64,000 nt of DNA from Verrucomicrobiaceae bacterium (GTDB lineage: Bacteria > Verrucomicrobiota > Verrucomicrobiia > Verrucomicrobiales > Verrucomicrobiaceae), in the NCBI GenBank assembly GCA_019694165.1, contig JAIBCL010000007.1, positions 248,001 to 312,000 of the forward strand, written 5' to 3'. The notes under the pieces were generated by a model. That model worked only from the letters and a program-made list of their open reading frames with translations. It did no database searches and was not told the DNA's origin. Position 1 is the stretch's first letter; every line of letters starts with the position of its first letter. This document shows positions 34,428-43,490 of this stretch, one piece after another. A program made the position numbers and the translations under genes.

Positions 34428-35576
34428 TCACTTGAAAAACTTCTTCGCCTTCTCCAAAAAGCCTTCCTCCATCGGCGAGATGTGATCGCCGAGGGATTTT
34501 GCGAAGGCTTCGAGGGCATCGCGTTGTTCGGCGTTCAGCTTTGTGGGCACGGCGATCTGGACGTGGACGAAGAGGTCGCCGCTGGAGTTTGAGCCGAGGA
34601 TTTTCATGCCTTTGCCGCGGAGGCGGAAGGTGGTGCCGTTTTGCGTGCCGCCGGGGACCTTGAGGCTGGCCTGGCCTTCGATGGTGGGCACGTTGATCTC
34701 GCCACCGAGCGCGGCGACGGGATAGGAGAGCGGCACGTCGCAATGCAGGTCGTTGCCGTCGCGCTCGAAGACGTCGTGCGGTTTGATCTGCACGACGATG
34801 TAGAGGTCGCCGGGCTGGCCGCCCTTTGTGCCGGCGTCGCCGTTGCCTTGCGAGCGGAGGCGGGAGCCTTCTTCGATGCCGGCGGGGACTTTGAGTTTCA
34901 CATGTGCGTGTTCCTTCACGCGACCGGCACCGTGGCACGGCTTGCAGGGATCGGTGATCGTCTCGCCCACACCGCCGCAGTCGGGGCAGGTTTGCTGGAT
35001 TTGGAAAAACCCGCGTGATGAAATGACCTGGCCCACGCCGCCGCAGGTGCGGCACGTCTTCTTGCCCGCGCCGCTGGCAGAGCCGCTGCCGGAGCATGTC
35101 TTGCAGGGGACGAGGCGCTCGTAGTCGATCTCGCGCTCGCAACCGTGCGCGGCTTCTTCGAGCGTGATGGCCATGCCGTAGCGCAGATCGCTGCCGCGCT
35201 GCGGGCCGTCGCTGCGACGGCGGCCTCCACCGCCACCGCCGAAGAATGTTTCGAATATGCCACCACCGCCACCGCCGCCGAAAACTTCGCGGAAGATGTC
35301 GAAGGGATCGTGGAAGCCGCCGCCTGCGGGACCGCCGCCCATGCCGCCGCTGAAGGCGGCGTGACCGTATCGGTCATAGGCGGCGCGTTTGTCGGCATCG
35401 CTGAGCACATCGTATGCCTCGCCGATCTCCTTGAATTTTTCCTCGGCGGATTTGTCACCCGGGTTCTTGTCCGGGTGAAACTGCACCGCGAGCTTGCGGT
35501 AGGCCTTCTTCATGTCCTCGGGCGATACGTCGCGTGGGACGCCGAGGACCTCGTAGTAGTCGCGTTTGTCGGGCAT
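34428..35576 (-). CDS. dnaJ: Chaperone protein DnaJ (type I)
   Basis: Hsp40 co-chaperone that delivers substrates to DnaK and stimulates its ATPase. 382 aa. J domain 1-70 with HPD in [11 protein letters not shown]; Gly/Phe-rich region about 75-130 with long Gly runs; zinc-finger domain with four CxxCxGxG repeats ([32 protein letters not shown]); C-terminal substrate domains to the end. Starts 5 bp after the stop of grpE, so the two are an operon. dnaK is not in the window. Confidence 0.97.
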   Translation of the reverse strand: MPDKRDYYEVLGVPRDVSPEDMKKAYRKLAVQFHPDKNPGDKSAEEKFKEIGEAYDVLSDADKRAAYDRYGHAAFSGGMGGGPAGGGFHDPFDIFREVFGGGGGGGIFETFFGGGGGGRRRSDGPQRGSDLRYGMAITLEEAAHGCEREIDYERLVPCKTCSGSGSASGAGKKTCRTCGGVGQVISSRGFFQIQQTCPDCGGVGETITDPCKPCHGAGRVKEHAHVKLKVPAGIEEGSRLRSQGNGDAGTKGGQPGDLYIVVQIKPHDVFERDGNDLHCDVPLSYPVAALGGEINVPTIEGQASLKVPGGTQNGTTFRLRGKGMKILGSNSSGDLFVHVQIAVPTKLNAEQRDALEAFAKSLGDHISPMEEGFLEKAKKFFK

Positions 35577-35581
35577 TGCGG

Positions 35582-36169
35582 TCAGACGGCCCGGGATGCC
35601 ACGGGCTCTTGTATTTCAGATCTTGCGGAGCCGCTGGAGACTACGACCGAGGACGGACGCAGCAGGCGCTCCTTGAGACGGTAACCTCTCCTTGTCACGC
35701 GCAGCACGGTGCCTTCGGCGAAAAGATCGCTGGCCTCCTGCGAAACGGCATCGTGCAAGTTGGGGTCGAAGGGCTTGCCGTGCGCCTCGATCTCCTGCAC
35801 GCCCATCTCGCGGAGGAAGTCCTGAATCTGGCGCTGCACCATCGCCATGCCCATGTAGATCATCGACTTCTCGGACTCGGCGCGTGCTGCTTCGAGACCC
35901 ATTTCAAAATTGTCCAGCACGGGAAGCAGCGCGCGGAGCAGATCAGCATTCGCGTACGAACGGGCCTCCTGGGCCTCGCGCGCTGCACGTTTGCGGTAGT
36001 TGTCCAGCTCCGCCTGGCTGCGATAGGCAAGGTCTTTCCAGCGGGCCGCTTCCGCTTGCAGCGTGCTCACGGGATCCTGCAGCACTTCTTCCAAAGCCGC
36101 GGCAGCCGCGGCCTGCTCGCACGCTGGAGCGGCGTCTGTTTGGGGAGCTTCGGTTGCATTGTCGGTCAT
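35582..36169 (-). CDS. grpE: Nucleotide exchange factor GrpE
   Basis: Releases ADP from DnaK. 195 aa: an Ala/Glu-rich N-terminus, the long coiled coil ([19 protein letters not shown]), then [15 protein letters not shown] and the C-terminal beta domain with the [17 protein letters not shown] signature. Upstream gene of the grpE-dnaJ pair. No CIRCE element was found; a strong hairpin lies 40 bp upstream (36209-36228). Confidence 0.95.
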   Translation of the reverse strand: MTDNATEAPQTDAAPACEQAAAAAALEEVLQDPVSTLQAEAARWKDLAYRSQAELDNYRKRAAREAQEARSYANADLLRALLPVLDNFEMGLEAARAESEKSMIYMGMAMVQRQIQDFLREMGVQEIEAHGKPFDPNLHDAVSQEASDLFAEGTVLRVTRRGYRLKERLLRPSSVVVSSGSARSEIQEPVASRAV

Positions 36170-36208
36170 TGCGATGGAATGGCAAAGGAGGTTGTTCCTG
36201 GTCGGCTG

Positions 36209-36228
36209 CCGCCGCGATCTCGCGGCGG
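36209..36228 (-). promoter_or_regulatory. Strong hairpin between the phosphatase gene and grpE
   Basis: CCGCCGCGA-TC-TCGCGGCGG is a perfect 9-bp inverted repeat with a tiny loop (8 bp with a 4-base loop), 40 bp before the grpE start and 31 bp past the phosphatase stop. It has no T-tract. It could end phosphatase transcription or act in the grpE leader; the two cannot be told apart here. Confidence 0.45.
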
Positions 36229-36259
36229 AAACGCGTGCGGCGGGAGCAAGGGGCGCGCA

Positions 36260-37708
36260 TTATGCCGCCTTCTGCAACGCAATCAAGGTGATGTCATCAT
36301 GGGAGCGCACGCCGTCGAGGAAGCTGCCGACCTCGTCAATGAGGCCGCTCACCACGGCGCGGGCGCCCTGCGGAGCAAGTGCGGCGAGCGTGCGCTTGAT
36401 CCGTTCCTCGCCGAATTCGTCGCCGCGCGAGTCGGTCGCTTCGTTCACGCCGTCGGTGTAGAGCAGCAGACAATCCCCCGGCTCCATGGCGAAGGAGCAG
36501 TCCTTGGTCACACGCTCGAAGACATCTCCGCGGTCGATGCCCACGGCAAGTCCACCGGATTTGATTTCTTCCACCGCATTCGTCCGATGCCGCCACAGCA
36601 GAGGATAAGTGTGCCCCGCCCTGGCCAGACTCACCTCACCGGTCGCGCGATCCAGCACGAGATAGATCATGCTGATGAACATGTCTTCGCGGATGTCGGG
36701 ATGCAGCAGGCGGTTCACTGCGGCGAGCACGGCCGCAGGTGAGGACGACAACGCGGCATTCGAGCGCAGGACGCTGCGGCACATGGCAGTGATGAGGGCG
36801 GCGGCGGTGCCCTTGCCAGAGACATCGGCGATCACCACACCGAAACGCGACGCATCGAGAGGAATGTAGTCGTAATAGTCACCGCTGAGCACGCGAGCAG
36901 GGATGTTCTTTCCAGCGATGACGAATCCGTCGAGCGCCGGATCCCCCTCCGGGAGCAGGATGCGCTGGATTTCACTGGCATTGCGCAGCTCGGCCTCGAT
37001 CTGCTTCTTCGCGTGCGCTTCCTGATGCGCCATTGCGTTTGCCAACGCGAAGGCGGACTGCTCGGCCAGCGAGTTGAAGACCTCGAAATCGTTCTGCGTG
37101 TACGCGCGCCGGCCCGCGTTCGCCGCCACGGCGAGAACACCGAGCTTGCGGTTGCCCGAGACGAGCGGACCGATCATCACCGTCGTCTGCTGCTGCGACT
37201 CATGCGACGCACCGGCGAATCCACCCTCGCGCAACAGATCGGACAGCCGCTCGGGCTTTTGTGTGGCAAACACGCGCCCCACCGGCCCCGATCCCGCCAC
37301 AACCGTCTGCAAACGCAGGAAACTTAGCAACGAAAAGGCGTTCGTGCGCGCATTGGCCACCACCTGGTCGTTCAACTCAACGAGCGGCGGGCACGAATCC
37401 GAAATATGTCGTGGCACGAGGACACCGGCATCGCCGTCCGCAAGATACAGCGCTCCCGCCTTGCTTTCCGTCACACGCATTGCTCCTTCGACGATGAGTT
37501 GGTGAACGGCGGCCGAGCTGTCCGTACGCGAGATGGCCTCGCCCAGATCATGCAGGTAGCCAAACATGCGGCGCTCCTCTGCGATGATGGCGTCCTCTTC
37601 GGCCTGGAGCCGGGTCAGACTGTCCTTTTGCCGGCGCGTGACCACGACGAACAAGGCGGCCAGCGCGACGAGAAACAAAACGAGAAAAATGATCGCCAGA
37701 GTGCTCAT
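36260..37708 (-). CDS. Membrane-anchored GAF-SpoIIE (PP2C-type) serine phosphatase
   Basis: 482 aa from the ATG at 37708. One N-terminal membrane helix (IIFLVLFLVALAALFVVV), a short coiled coil, a GAF sensor domain at about 60-215, a linker helix, and a SpoIIE/RsbU-type phosphatase at about 240-480 with SGDYYDYI, VIADVSGKGTAAAL, AGHTYPLLW and LYTDGVNEATD holding the metal-binding Asp residues. Such proteins dephosphorylate anti-sigma-factor antagonists in partner-switching pathways. No anti-sigma gene is adjacent, so the target is unknown. Confidence 0.93.
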   Translation of the reverse strand: MSTLAIIFLVLFLVALAALFVVVTRRQKDSLTRLQAEEDAIIAEERRMFGYLHDLGEAISRTDSSAAVHQLIVEGAMRVTESKAGALYLADGDAGVLVPRHISDSCPPLVELNDQVVANARTNAFSLLSFLRLQTVVAGSGPVGRVFATQKPERLSDLLREGGFAGASHESQQQTTVMIGPLVSGNRKLGVLAVAANAGRRAYTQNDFEVFNSLAEQSAFALANAMAHQEAHAKKQIEAELRNASEIQRILLPEGDPALDGFVIAGKNIPARVLSGDYYDYIPLDASRFGVVIADVSGKGTAAALITAMCRSVLRSNAALSSSPAAVLAAVNRLLHPDIREDMFISMIYLVLDRATGEVSLARAGHTYPLLWRHRTNAVEEIKSGGLAVGIDRGDVFERVTKDCSFAMEPGDCLLLYTDGVNEATDSRGDEFGEERIKRTLAALAPQGARAVVSGLIDEVGSFLDGVRSHDDITLIALQKAA

Positions 37709-38166
37709 GCTTCGCGGCACAGCCGCGCAGACGGAAGCGGGAGGGGAGGAATCTTAGGAAAGCTTCGGTCATTGCACAACCGGAGATGTTGGCGATACAG
37801 GCAACAAGCACGCCTGCCGGCATTGGGCGAGCCAGGGCTGGATGCCTTGCGGTGGCGACACCGCATCGGTCTCCCGGTTTCCAAAAGCTCCGGCAATGCC
37901 CGGCGTGAGGTGCCGGGGCATCAGCAGAGCAGCCGAATAGGGACCGCTTTGCCTAAGCCCTTTTGGGGGTCGATTGTCCAACGGGCGGGCGTTTGCGATT
38001 GGAGGTCGTGCCGTCGCTGCACCTTCCTCAGGCTTGAAGATCGACCCGCTTCCACCACGCAGATATCACCGCCCACCTGCGTGGACATTCAGCCAGCGAA
38101 CGGCAGATCAGCCAAGGCAAGAATGTGATGGCGACCCCTCATCACGATGTGAAAAATCCGCCTGGT
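37709..38166. other. Intergenic region, no gene seen
   Basis: 458 bp between the divergent start of the phosphatase gene and the 3' end of the MarC-family gene. Frames in it have no protein-like sequence or neighbour support. An imperfect inverted repeat (ATGCCCGG...CCGGGGCAT) lies near 37895-37921. Nothing else stands out. Confidence 0.6.
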
Positions 38167-38751
38167 TCAGTGCTTGAGGTAGAAATTAAGGCCGTCGAGG
38201 AACATCTGCACAGCAACCATCACGAGGAGCATGCCCATAAGTCGCTCTACGGCCAGGCAGCCTTTCTCCTTCAGCACCCGGGCAATCACAGGTGCACACA
38301 GCAGCACTGCCGCCGTGATGGTCCAGGCGATGAGCAGGGCCGTGAGCCAGCGCATGATCAGCGCAGGCTCCGACGTCACCATCACCAGCAGCGTGGCGAG
38401 AACAGACGGCCCGGCGACCAGCGGAGTGGCGAGCGGCACGATGACCGGCTCGACCAGCGGCACATCGGCTTCGCGATGAGCCGGCGGAAATATCATCTTC
38501 AGCGCGATGAGGAACAGTACGATGCCGCCGCTGATGTATAGCGCCTCACGGGTCAGATGGAGCAATCCGAGCAACCACGAGCCACCGAACAGAAACGCGA
38601 CCAAGATAACCAGCGCGATCACCAGTTCCCGCGCCACCACTCGCAACCGCCGCTCCGGAGGCACAGGGCGCAGTTCGGCGATGAAGTTCGCTACGTTGCC
38701 GAGCGGATCCATGATCGTGAGCAGCAGGAGCGAGGCGGAAAGAGTAGTCAT
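38167..38751 (-). CDS. MarC/UPF0056-family integral membrane protein
   Basis: 194 aa from the ATG at 38751, with six hydrophobic helices and the family motifs LLLTIMDPLGNVANFIAEL, SGGIVLFLIALKMIF and PLATPLVAGPSVLATLLVMV; the short helix-breaking PLATPLVAGP loop is typical. Transport substrate and function are not established for this family. A longer frame to 38799 adds unlikely residues. Single gene. Confidence 0.9.
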   Translation of the reverse strand: MTTLSASLLLLTIMDPLGNVANFIAELRPVPPERRLRVVARELVIALVILVAFLFGGSWLLGLLHLTREALYISGGIVLFLIALKMIFPPAHREADVPLVEPVIVPLATPLVAGPSVLATLLVMVTSEPALIMRWLTALLIAWTITAAVLLCAPVIARVLKEKGCLAVERLMGMLLVMVAVQMFLDGLNFYLKH

Positions 38752-39110
38752 CAGAGGACAGTTTCGGGCCATCGAACGAGATTCACAGGCCGCTGACAAG
38801 CAATTGCGCGAGCGGGAAGCAGATCAAGTCGGGAAACATTTTGGAGGACCGGCGGCCAGGGCTTGGACTTCAAAACTCGGGCCGGTGCAGCTCGGGATGA
38901 AAATGGGCAGCCATATTCCAAAAGTGGTCAGTGTTATGGGTGGAATCCAATCGGTAGGAAGGCGACTCGTTTCTGCGAGGCTTCTCAAATCTGCGCAAAA
39001 GGCAAGTAAGTATTCCGCCAAAAATCATGAATATTACTTCAATTGCGATAAAATTTGTTGCATTGCGTCTCAATAGTGTGATAATTCTAATTGTAGAAAA
39101 CAACAAAACC
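38752..39110. other. Intergenic region with AT-rich promoter at its right end
   Basis: 359 bp between marC-like and orphan genes. The left two thirds show nothing clear. The last ~110 bp drop to strongly AT-rich composition and hold the promoter described at 39058-39085. Confidence 0.6.
39058..39085 (+). promoter_or_regulatory. Candidate sigma-70 promoter of the orphan gene at 39111
   Basis: An extended -10 (TGTGATAAT, 39077-39085) has a TTGCAT -35-like hexamer at 39058-39063 with 16 bp spacing, in a local AT-rich patch. It ends 25 bp before the ATG at 39111, which supports that start over the in-frame ATG at 39027, as the latter would put the promoter inside the gene. Confidence 0.5.
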
Positions 39111-39719
39111 ATGATCGCCGCCGTCTCATCCCTTTTGCCGCTTGATGTGTGCCTCGTGAGCCTGACCACCCAACTCCTGACGCCCACCCGTCACGCAACC
39201 ACGAACCTTGGCCGTGAGTCCCGAGTAGGCCGCCTTTACGCATGGCGAGCCCGGAATCCGGAACTCTTTGAAGCCCGGCGAATTGCCGGCATGAAGCGCT
39301 CGGCCCGCGTACGTGAAAACCTGCGGCGCATCCACCAGGAGTGCAAGGATCAGTGGAAAGCGTCTGCTTTGAAGAATCCGAAGCTGCAAGCCACGGACTG
39401 CCACATCGCGGCCAAAGAGTGGACGCTAAAGGGTCCAGACGGTCAGATTCACTGCTTCCGCAATCTGAAAAAGTTCATCCGCGACAATCCGGGTCTTTTC
39501 GATGAAGCAGATTTGCAGTGGAAGCACCCGGAAGGAAAACCCAATCAAGCCTGGTGCCGTGCCTTCCAGTCACTCAGCCGCCTGCGCCCCACCTGTTTTA
39601 ACCGCTTGGTGGAATGGCAGGGCTGGACTTGGAGCGCCGAAACCGCGGCTACGCCAACCAAGACCACCCCCAACCTGCCGCGCAAGGCGGCCGCGGCATC
39701 TCCGCTTCTCGCAGCCTGA
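39111..39719 (+). CDS. Orphan protein with SPxG/NL-type short motif
   Basis: 202 aa from the ATG at 39111 (the open frame begins at 39027). Basic, soluble, no signal peptide. Residues about 85-130 read KEWTLKGPDGQIHCFRNL followed by KKFIRDNPGLF and DLQWKH, a pattern (W-x-L-x-x-P-x-G-x-x-x-x-F-x-N-L-x-x-F) that resembles the small modules accompanying phage and homing-type endonucleases, and is seen in paralogous verrucomicrobial orphans. That likeness is from memory and unproven. Its AT-rich leader contrasts with its GC-rich body. Single gene, no evident partner. Confidence 0.7.
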   Translation: MIAAVSSLLPLDVCLVSLTTQLLTPTRHATTNLGRESRVGRLYAWRARNPELFEARRIAGMKRSARVRENLRRIHQECKDQWKASALKNPKLQATDCHIAAKEWTLKGPDGQIHCFRNLKKFIRDNPGLFDEADLQWKHPEGKPNQAWCRAFQSLSRLRPTCFNRLVEWQGWTWSAETAATPTKTTPNLPRKAAAASPLLAA

Positions 39720-39857
39720 TCAAGAGCGCCCACCCGTGATCCCCGGTGTGAACGGTCAGGGACACCGACGCATCCGGCAGCGTCTGGATTCCGGCGAAGT
39801 TGCACTTTCCATCTGACGAGGTGTTTGGTAATGCTTGGGGATTCCCGTTTCCCCAAC

Positions 39858-40502
39858 ATGAACACCAACCTCATCATCCGGATTTGTGTCGTGGCCTTGG
39901 TCATCCTTGGAGTGATCATGGGTTGGAATGCCATCGACAAAGAGAACCCGGGCATGCAGCTCATCTACATGATCATCGTCGGCGTGTTCGGAGGACTGGC
40001 GGGCGTGAAGTATGTCATTCCTTGGATCGGCGACGCGATGGGGACGTTCTTCTTCTCCTCGGGGGAGCAGGTGCAAATGGACGAAGGCATGAAGGCCGTG
40101 GCGAAACTCGCCCAAGGTGATTACGACGGCGCGATCAGAGAGTACGAAAAGATCGCGAGGGACAAGCCCGAGGACGCCTTTCCGGTCGCCGAGATCGCCA
40201 AGATATGCTCCGAAAAGCTGGATGATCCGCGGCGCGCTCTTGCCTTCCTGCAATCGAGCCTTGAGAGCAAGCAGTGGGAGCAGGACGCGGCCGCGTTTCT
40301 CATGTTCCGCATGGCAGACCTTCATGCGGAGAAGCTCGATGACCACCAGGCGGCGCGCGGAGTGCTCGAGCAAGTGATCGGGACCTTTCCAAACACACGG
40401 CACAGCGCCAATGCCCACCACAAGCTGCGGGAGGTGGAACAGGCACAGTTCAAGGCCGCCATGGACCAGCGGCTCAAGGGCGGCGGATCGCAACAGTCGT
40501 AG
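39858..40502 (+). CDS. Membrane protein with TPR-like repeats
   Basis: 214 aa from the ATG at 39858; upstream TTG (39825) and ATG (39831) starts give no sensible N-terminus. Two membrane helices (IIRICVVALVILGVIMGW, LIYMIIVGVFGGLAGVKYVI) are followed by about 130 residues of TPR-like helices (DYDGAIREYEKIARDKPED, DDPRRALAFLQSSLE, DHQAARGVLEQVIGTFPNT). It probably presents a protein-binding scaffold on one face of the membrane. 17 bp separate it from comEC on the same strand, so co-transcription is likely. Confidence 0.87.
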   Translation: MNTNLIIRICVVALVILGVIMGWNAIDKENPGMQLIYMIIVGVFGGLAGVKYVIPWIGDAMGTFFFSSGEQVQMDEGMKAVAKLAQGDYDGAIREYEKIARDKPEDAFPVAEIAKICSEKLDDPRRALAFLQSSLESKQWEQDAAAFLMFRMADLHAEKLDDHQAARGVLEQVIGTFPNTRHSANAHHKLREVEQAQFKAAMDQRLKGGGSQQS

Positions 40503-40519
40503 CACGGAGCATCCGCCTC

Positions 40520-42904
40520 ATGATCCCGCGAGTCCGCACCTGGGCGGCGCTCCACCCGCTGGCACGCATCGCACTGGCGGCAGTGGCGGGCGCTGCGGCG
40601 GCCGATCGCGGACTTTGCGGGCAGCATGAGACGGCCGTTTTCGTCGCGGCCGTCGCGGCGTGTTTTTGCGTATGGTTGCGCCCGCGCTGGTTCCCGGTGG
40701 AGATTCCCGCCATATTGGTGTTCGGCTTTGTTCATCTCGTACGCCTGAGCGAGACGGCGAATCATCCCCTGCGCAGCGAGTTGCAGGATGGCAAGCGCAG
40801 CGAGGCGCTCGTCACCGGTTACCTCACGCCGGTGATCGCCCCTGGTGCTGGAGGCGACGGCAGCCGCCAACAGGTCACTTTCGACGCACGCTCGATCACG
40901 CTCACGATGAAAGGGAGACGCCTTGCCGGCACCGCCTGCCTGCGCGCGTGGTTTTCCTCAAAGGTGCGGCTCCCCGCGCCGGGCACATATGAAATCTCCG
41001 GCCTGCTGCGCCTGCCTCAACGCCCGTCGAACCCCGGCCAGTTCGACAGTGCGGCCTACGCATTGCGGCAGGGATTTGTCGCCGACCTCGACGTGAGGAG
41101 CGCGCGGCTGTTGAAAGCGGACCCGCTCCCGCTGCGCACCTGGTTCATGCGTACGGCAGGGATCTCCCGCGACTGGATCAGCGCGCAACTCGAAAAGGGC
41201 ATCGAGAACGAGGAGCATCCGGTCGCTCTTATCCGCGGCATGGTGCTCGGCCTCACCGACGAGACCAGCGCGGACCTCCAGCGGCCGTTCCGCAACACCG
41301 GCACGCTCCATGTGTTCTCCGTGAGCGGCCTGCATGTGGCCCTTATCAGCTCCATAGGCTGGATGTTCCTCGGAGCGTGCGGGATCAAACGGACAGCGGC
41401 CATGGCGCTCCTCATTCCAGCCGTGTTCGCCTATGCTTTCATCACCGGCTGGCATCCGCCGGCCGCACGCGCCGCCATCATGGTGGCGCTCGTCATGGCC
41501 GCCGCGCTCTTTGACCGCAGAGCGCGCCTGCAAAACAGTCTCGGTGCCGCTGCGCTGATCCTGCTGGCTTCGGACACGCAGCCCTTGTTCACCGCGGGAT
41601 TTCAGCTCTCCTTTGGAGTCCTTTGGGCCATCGCACTTTTCGCCGCACCGCTGCTGCACCTGCTCCGGCCATGGTCGGAACTGGATCCCTTTTTGCCACC
41701 ACAGATTGCAAGCCCGGGTCAGCGGCTCTCGGCGCAGGTACGGGCGTGGCTGGCCGGCACCGTGTCCGTGTCGGCGGCCGCCACTTTTGGCAGCCTGCCC
41801 CTGATGCTCTGGCATTTCGGGCTCGCCACACCGGTTTCCCTGATCGCAAACTGCCTGCTCATCCCGCTCGCCTTCTGCGTGCTCGCAACCGCCTGTGTCA
41901 GCCTCGGCTTCGCGGCGGTGCACGCCGGCATCGCCCAGGTGCTCTCGAACAATGCGAACTGGCTCTTCGCCAAAGCCATGCTGCATGGTGCCACGTTTTT
42001 CGCCGATGTTCCCGGCGCATGGTTCATCTGGCAGCCCGGCCCTTCCACCGCCAGGCCCCGGGCGGAACTCGTCGTCTTGCATCTCCCCTACGGAGAGGCT
42101 GCGCAGAGCCTGCGCATCGAAGATGCGTGCTGGCTTCTCGATACCGGCACCAAGCGCAGCTTCACGCGTGCCGTCCAACCGCTGCTCCAATACCAAGGCA
42201 CCGCACAGATCAAAGGCATCGTCCTAAGCCATAGCGACATCGACCACGTCGGCGGCATCTCACGTGCTCTCGACGAGTACCCGCAGACACAGGTCCTCCT
42301 GGGCATTCTCGAGCCCTGGCGGCGGGAAAGCGGTACATCGAGCCTCAAACGATTCCTTGCCTCGCCGCTGCCACGCCGGACACCTCCGCCCCGGTTAATC
42401 GGCGCTGACGATGCCATCGATCTCGCTCCCGGGGCGCATGCCGCCGTCCTCTACCCTTCGCGGAGAGACCTCCACGACAAGGGAGACGACCGTGCGCTCG
42501 TGCTCCTCGTCGAAATCGACGGCTTCCGCATCTTATGGTTAAATGACGCCGGGTTCATTGCCGAGAAGACCATCATGGAGCGCCGCCTGCTCAAGTCGCT
42601 TCGTTGTGATGTCCTGATCCGCAATCAGCACGCCGCCGATTTCTCCGCGCTCGCCGAGTTCCTCCTCGCCGTCCGGCCAAAGATCATCATCACCTCAAAT
42701 GTTCCCTTCGTTGCCGGCCAGACGATGCCATCCTCGCTCGCCGGCTACGCGAGCAAGAAACACGCGGCGATCTTCGACCAGGATACCGCCGGCGCTGTCA
42801 CCATCGCCATCGACGACCATCGGCTCACCGCCACGGCTTTCTCGACGGGACAGGTCGTGACGCTGGAGAAGACGCCCCCGAAGCGAACCGACGCAAGCCG
42901 TTGA
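40520..42904 (+). CDS. comEC: ComEC/Rec2-family DNA-uptake channel
   Basis: Inner-membrane channel that moves single-stranded DNA into the cytoplasm during natural transformation. 794 aa, with the competence membrane domain in the middle (TGTLHVFSVSGLHVALISS, FITGWHPPAARAAIMVAL) and a C-terminal metallo-beta-lactamase-like domain whose metal motif reads LSHSDIDHVGGISRAL. The family motif is usually THxDxDHxGG, so the form here is close but not identical. The N-terminal ATG at 40520 is the frame start. No other competence genes are in the window. Confidence 0.93.
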   Translation: MIPRVRTWAALHPLARIALAAVAGAAAADRGLCGQHETAVFVAAVAACFCVWLRPRWFPVEIPAILVFGFVHLVRLSETANHPLRSELQDGKRSEALVTGYLTPVIAPGAGGDGSRQQVTFDARSITLTMKGRRLAGTACLRAWFSSKVRLPAPGTYEISGLLRLPQRPSNPGQFDSAAYALRQGFVADLDVRSARLLKADPLPLRTWFMRTAGISRDWISAQLEKGIENEEHPVALIRGMVLGLTDETSADLQRPFRNTGTLHVFSVSGLHVALISSIGWMFLGACGIKRTAAMALLIPAVFAYAFITGWHPPAARAAIMVALVMAAALFDRRARLQNSLGAAALILLASDTQPLFTAGFQLSFGVLWAIALFAAPLLHLLRPWSELDPFLPPQIASPGQRLSAQVRAWLAGTVSVSAAATFGSLPLMLWHFGLATPVSLIANCLLIPLAFCVLATACVSLGFAAVHAGIAQVLSNNANWLFAKAMLHGATFFADVPGAWFIWQPGPSTARPRAELVVLHLPYGEAAQSLRIEDACWLLDTGTKRSFTRAVQPLLQYQGTAQIKGIVLSHSDIDHVGGISRALDEYPQTQVLLGILEPWRRESGTSSLKRFLASPLPRRTPPPRLIGADDAIDLAPGAHAAVLYPSRRDLHDKGDDRALVLLVEIDGFRILWLNDAGFIAEKTIMERRLLKSLRCDVLIRNQHAADFSALAEFLLAVRPKIIITSNVPFVAGQTMPSSLAGYASKKHAAIFDQDTAGAVTIAIDDHRLTATAFSTGQVVTLEKTPPKRTDASR

Positions 42905-43490
42905 CGGCACGCCGTTCCGGTCAAACGAGCGGGACGTTGAGTGATCCTGAACGACCCGTCTATCGCACAGCGTCGATGCCCCCCCTGCGAGCGCTTGCAT
43001 GATTCTCGCTGACCTCACCCCCCGCTTTGCGGCACCGAAGGCATGTCCCGCCCACATTGCCGCGCGAGGACAGCGCGCGCTTTGGATTGCTCCACCCATG
43101 AAGCTGGCAGCCTGCCATTTTTCTGACGTCCCATTCATGCCCCCCCTGGGCCCAAAGGTCACCCCGAGTGAACGGATTCTCTGGAGTGCTGCTTCCATCG
43201 CGTTCCCGGACTCGATCACACCGCAAGGGCCGGTACTACGTAATTCGATCCAAGCCAACAGGTATGCTGTAAGCGGCATCCGCAACAGGCTGACCAAAGC
43301 TACACACCCGTTGTTGCCCACTTTGTCGATAGCTGGAAGTGGGGCGTCATCCAGAGTCACTCATCTGCCTTTTCGGCTGCCAGCGCGTGACGGCTGTCGG
43401 TGGGTTCCTGAAGTGCCTCAGCCCAACAAAATGCTTGTGTATCATAATAACTATAATATAGTTAACACATTAACTGATAGTTTTTATACC
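42905..43490. other. Intergenic region before the orphan gene, partly unexplained
   Basis: 586 bp after comEC. Frames on both strands are open for up to ~100 codons but none looks like protein. The right end (43430-43490) is an abrupt AT-rich patch with a promoter. The middle (about 43070-43210) has long C-runs and a short stem followed by T5 (near 43109-43127) that might end comEC transcription weakly. Its dense, non-coding look is consistent with a small RNA or decayed sequence; I cannot tell which. Confidence 0.5.
43452..43474 (+). promoter_or_regulatory. Candidate promoter and operator of the orphan gene at 43491
   Basis: TATAAT at 43452-43457 is a consensus -10, followed at once by the inverted repeat GTTAA-CACA-TTAAC (43461-43474), in a short AT-rich island inside GC-rich DNA. 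The gene's ATG lies 33 bp past the -10. An inverted repeat overlapping the probable transcription start suggests a repressor site. Confidence 0.55.

Noticed and set aside
37769..37981. 70-codon minus-strand ORF in the gap before the MarC-family gene
   Set aside because: No protein-like composition, no start support and no neighbour link.
42960..43226. 88-codon minus-strand ORF after comEC
   Set aside because: Rich in Gly, Arg, Trp and Cys with no pattern of a family and no ribosome site; treated as non-coding.
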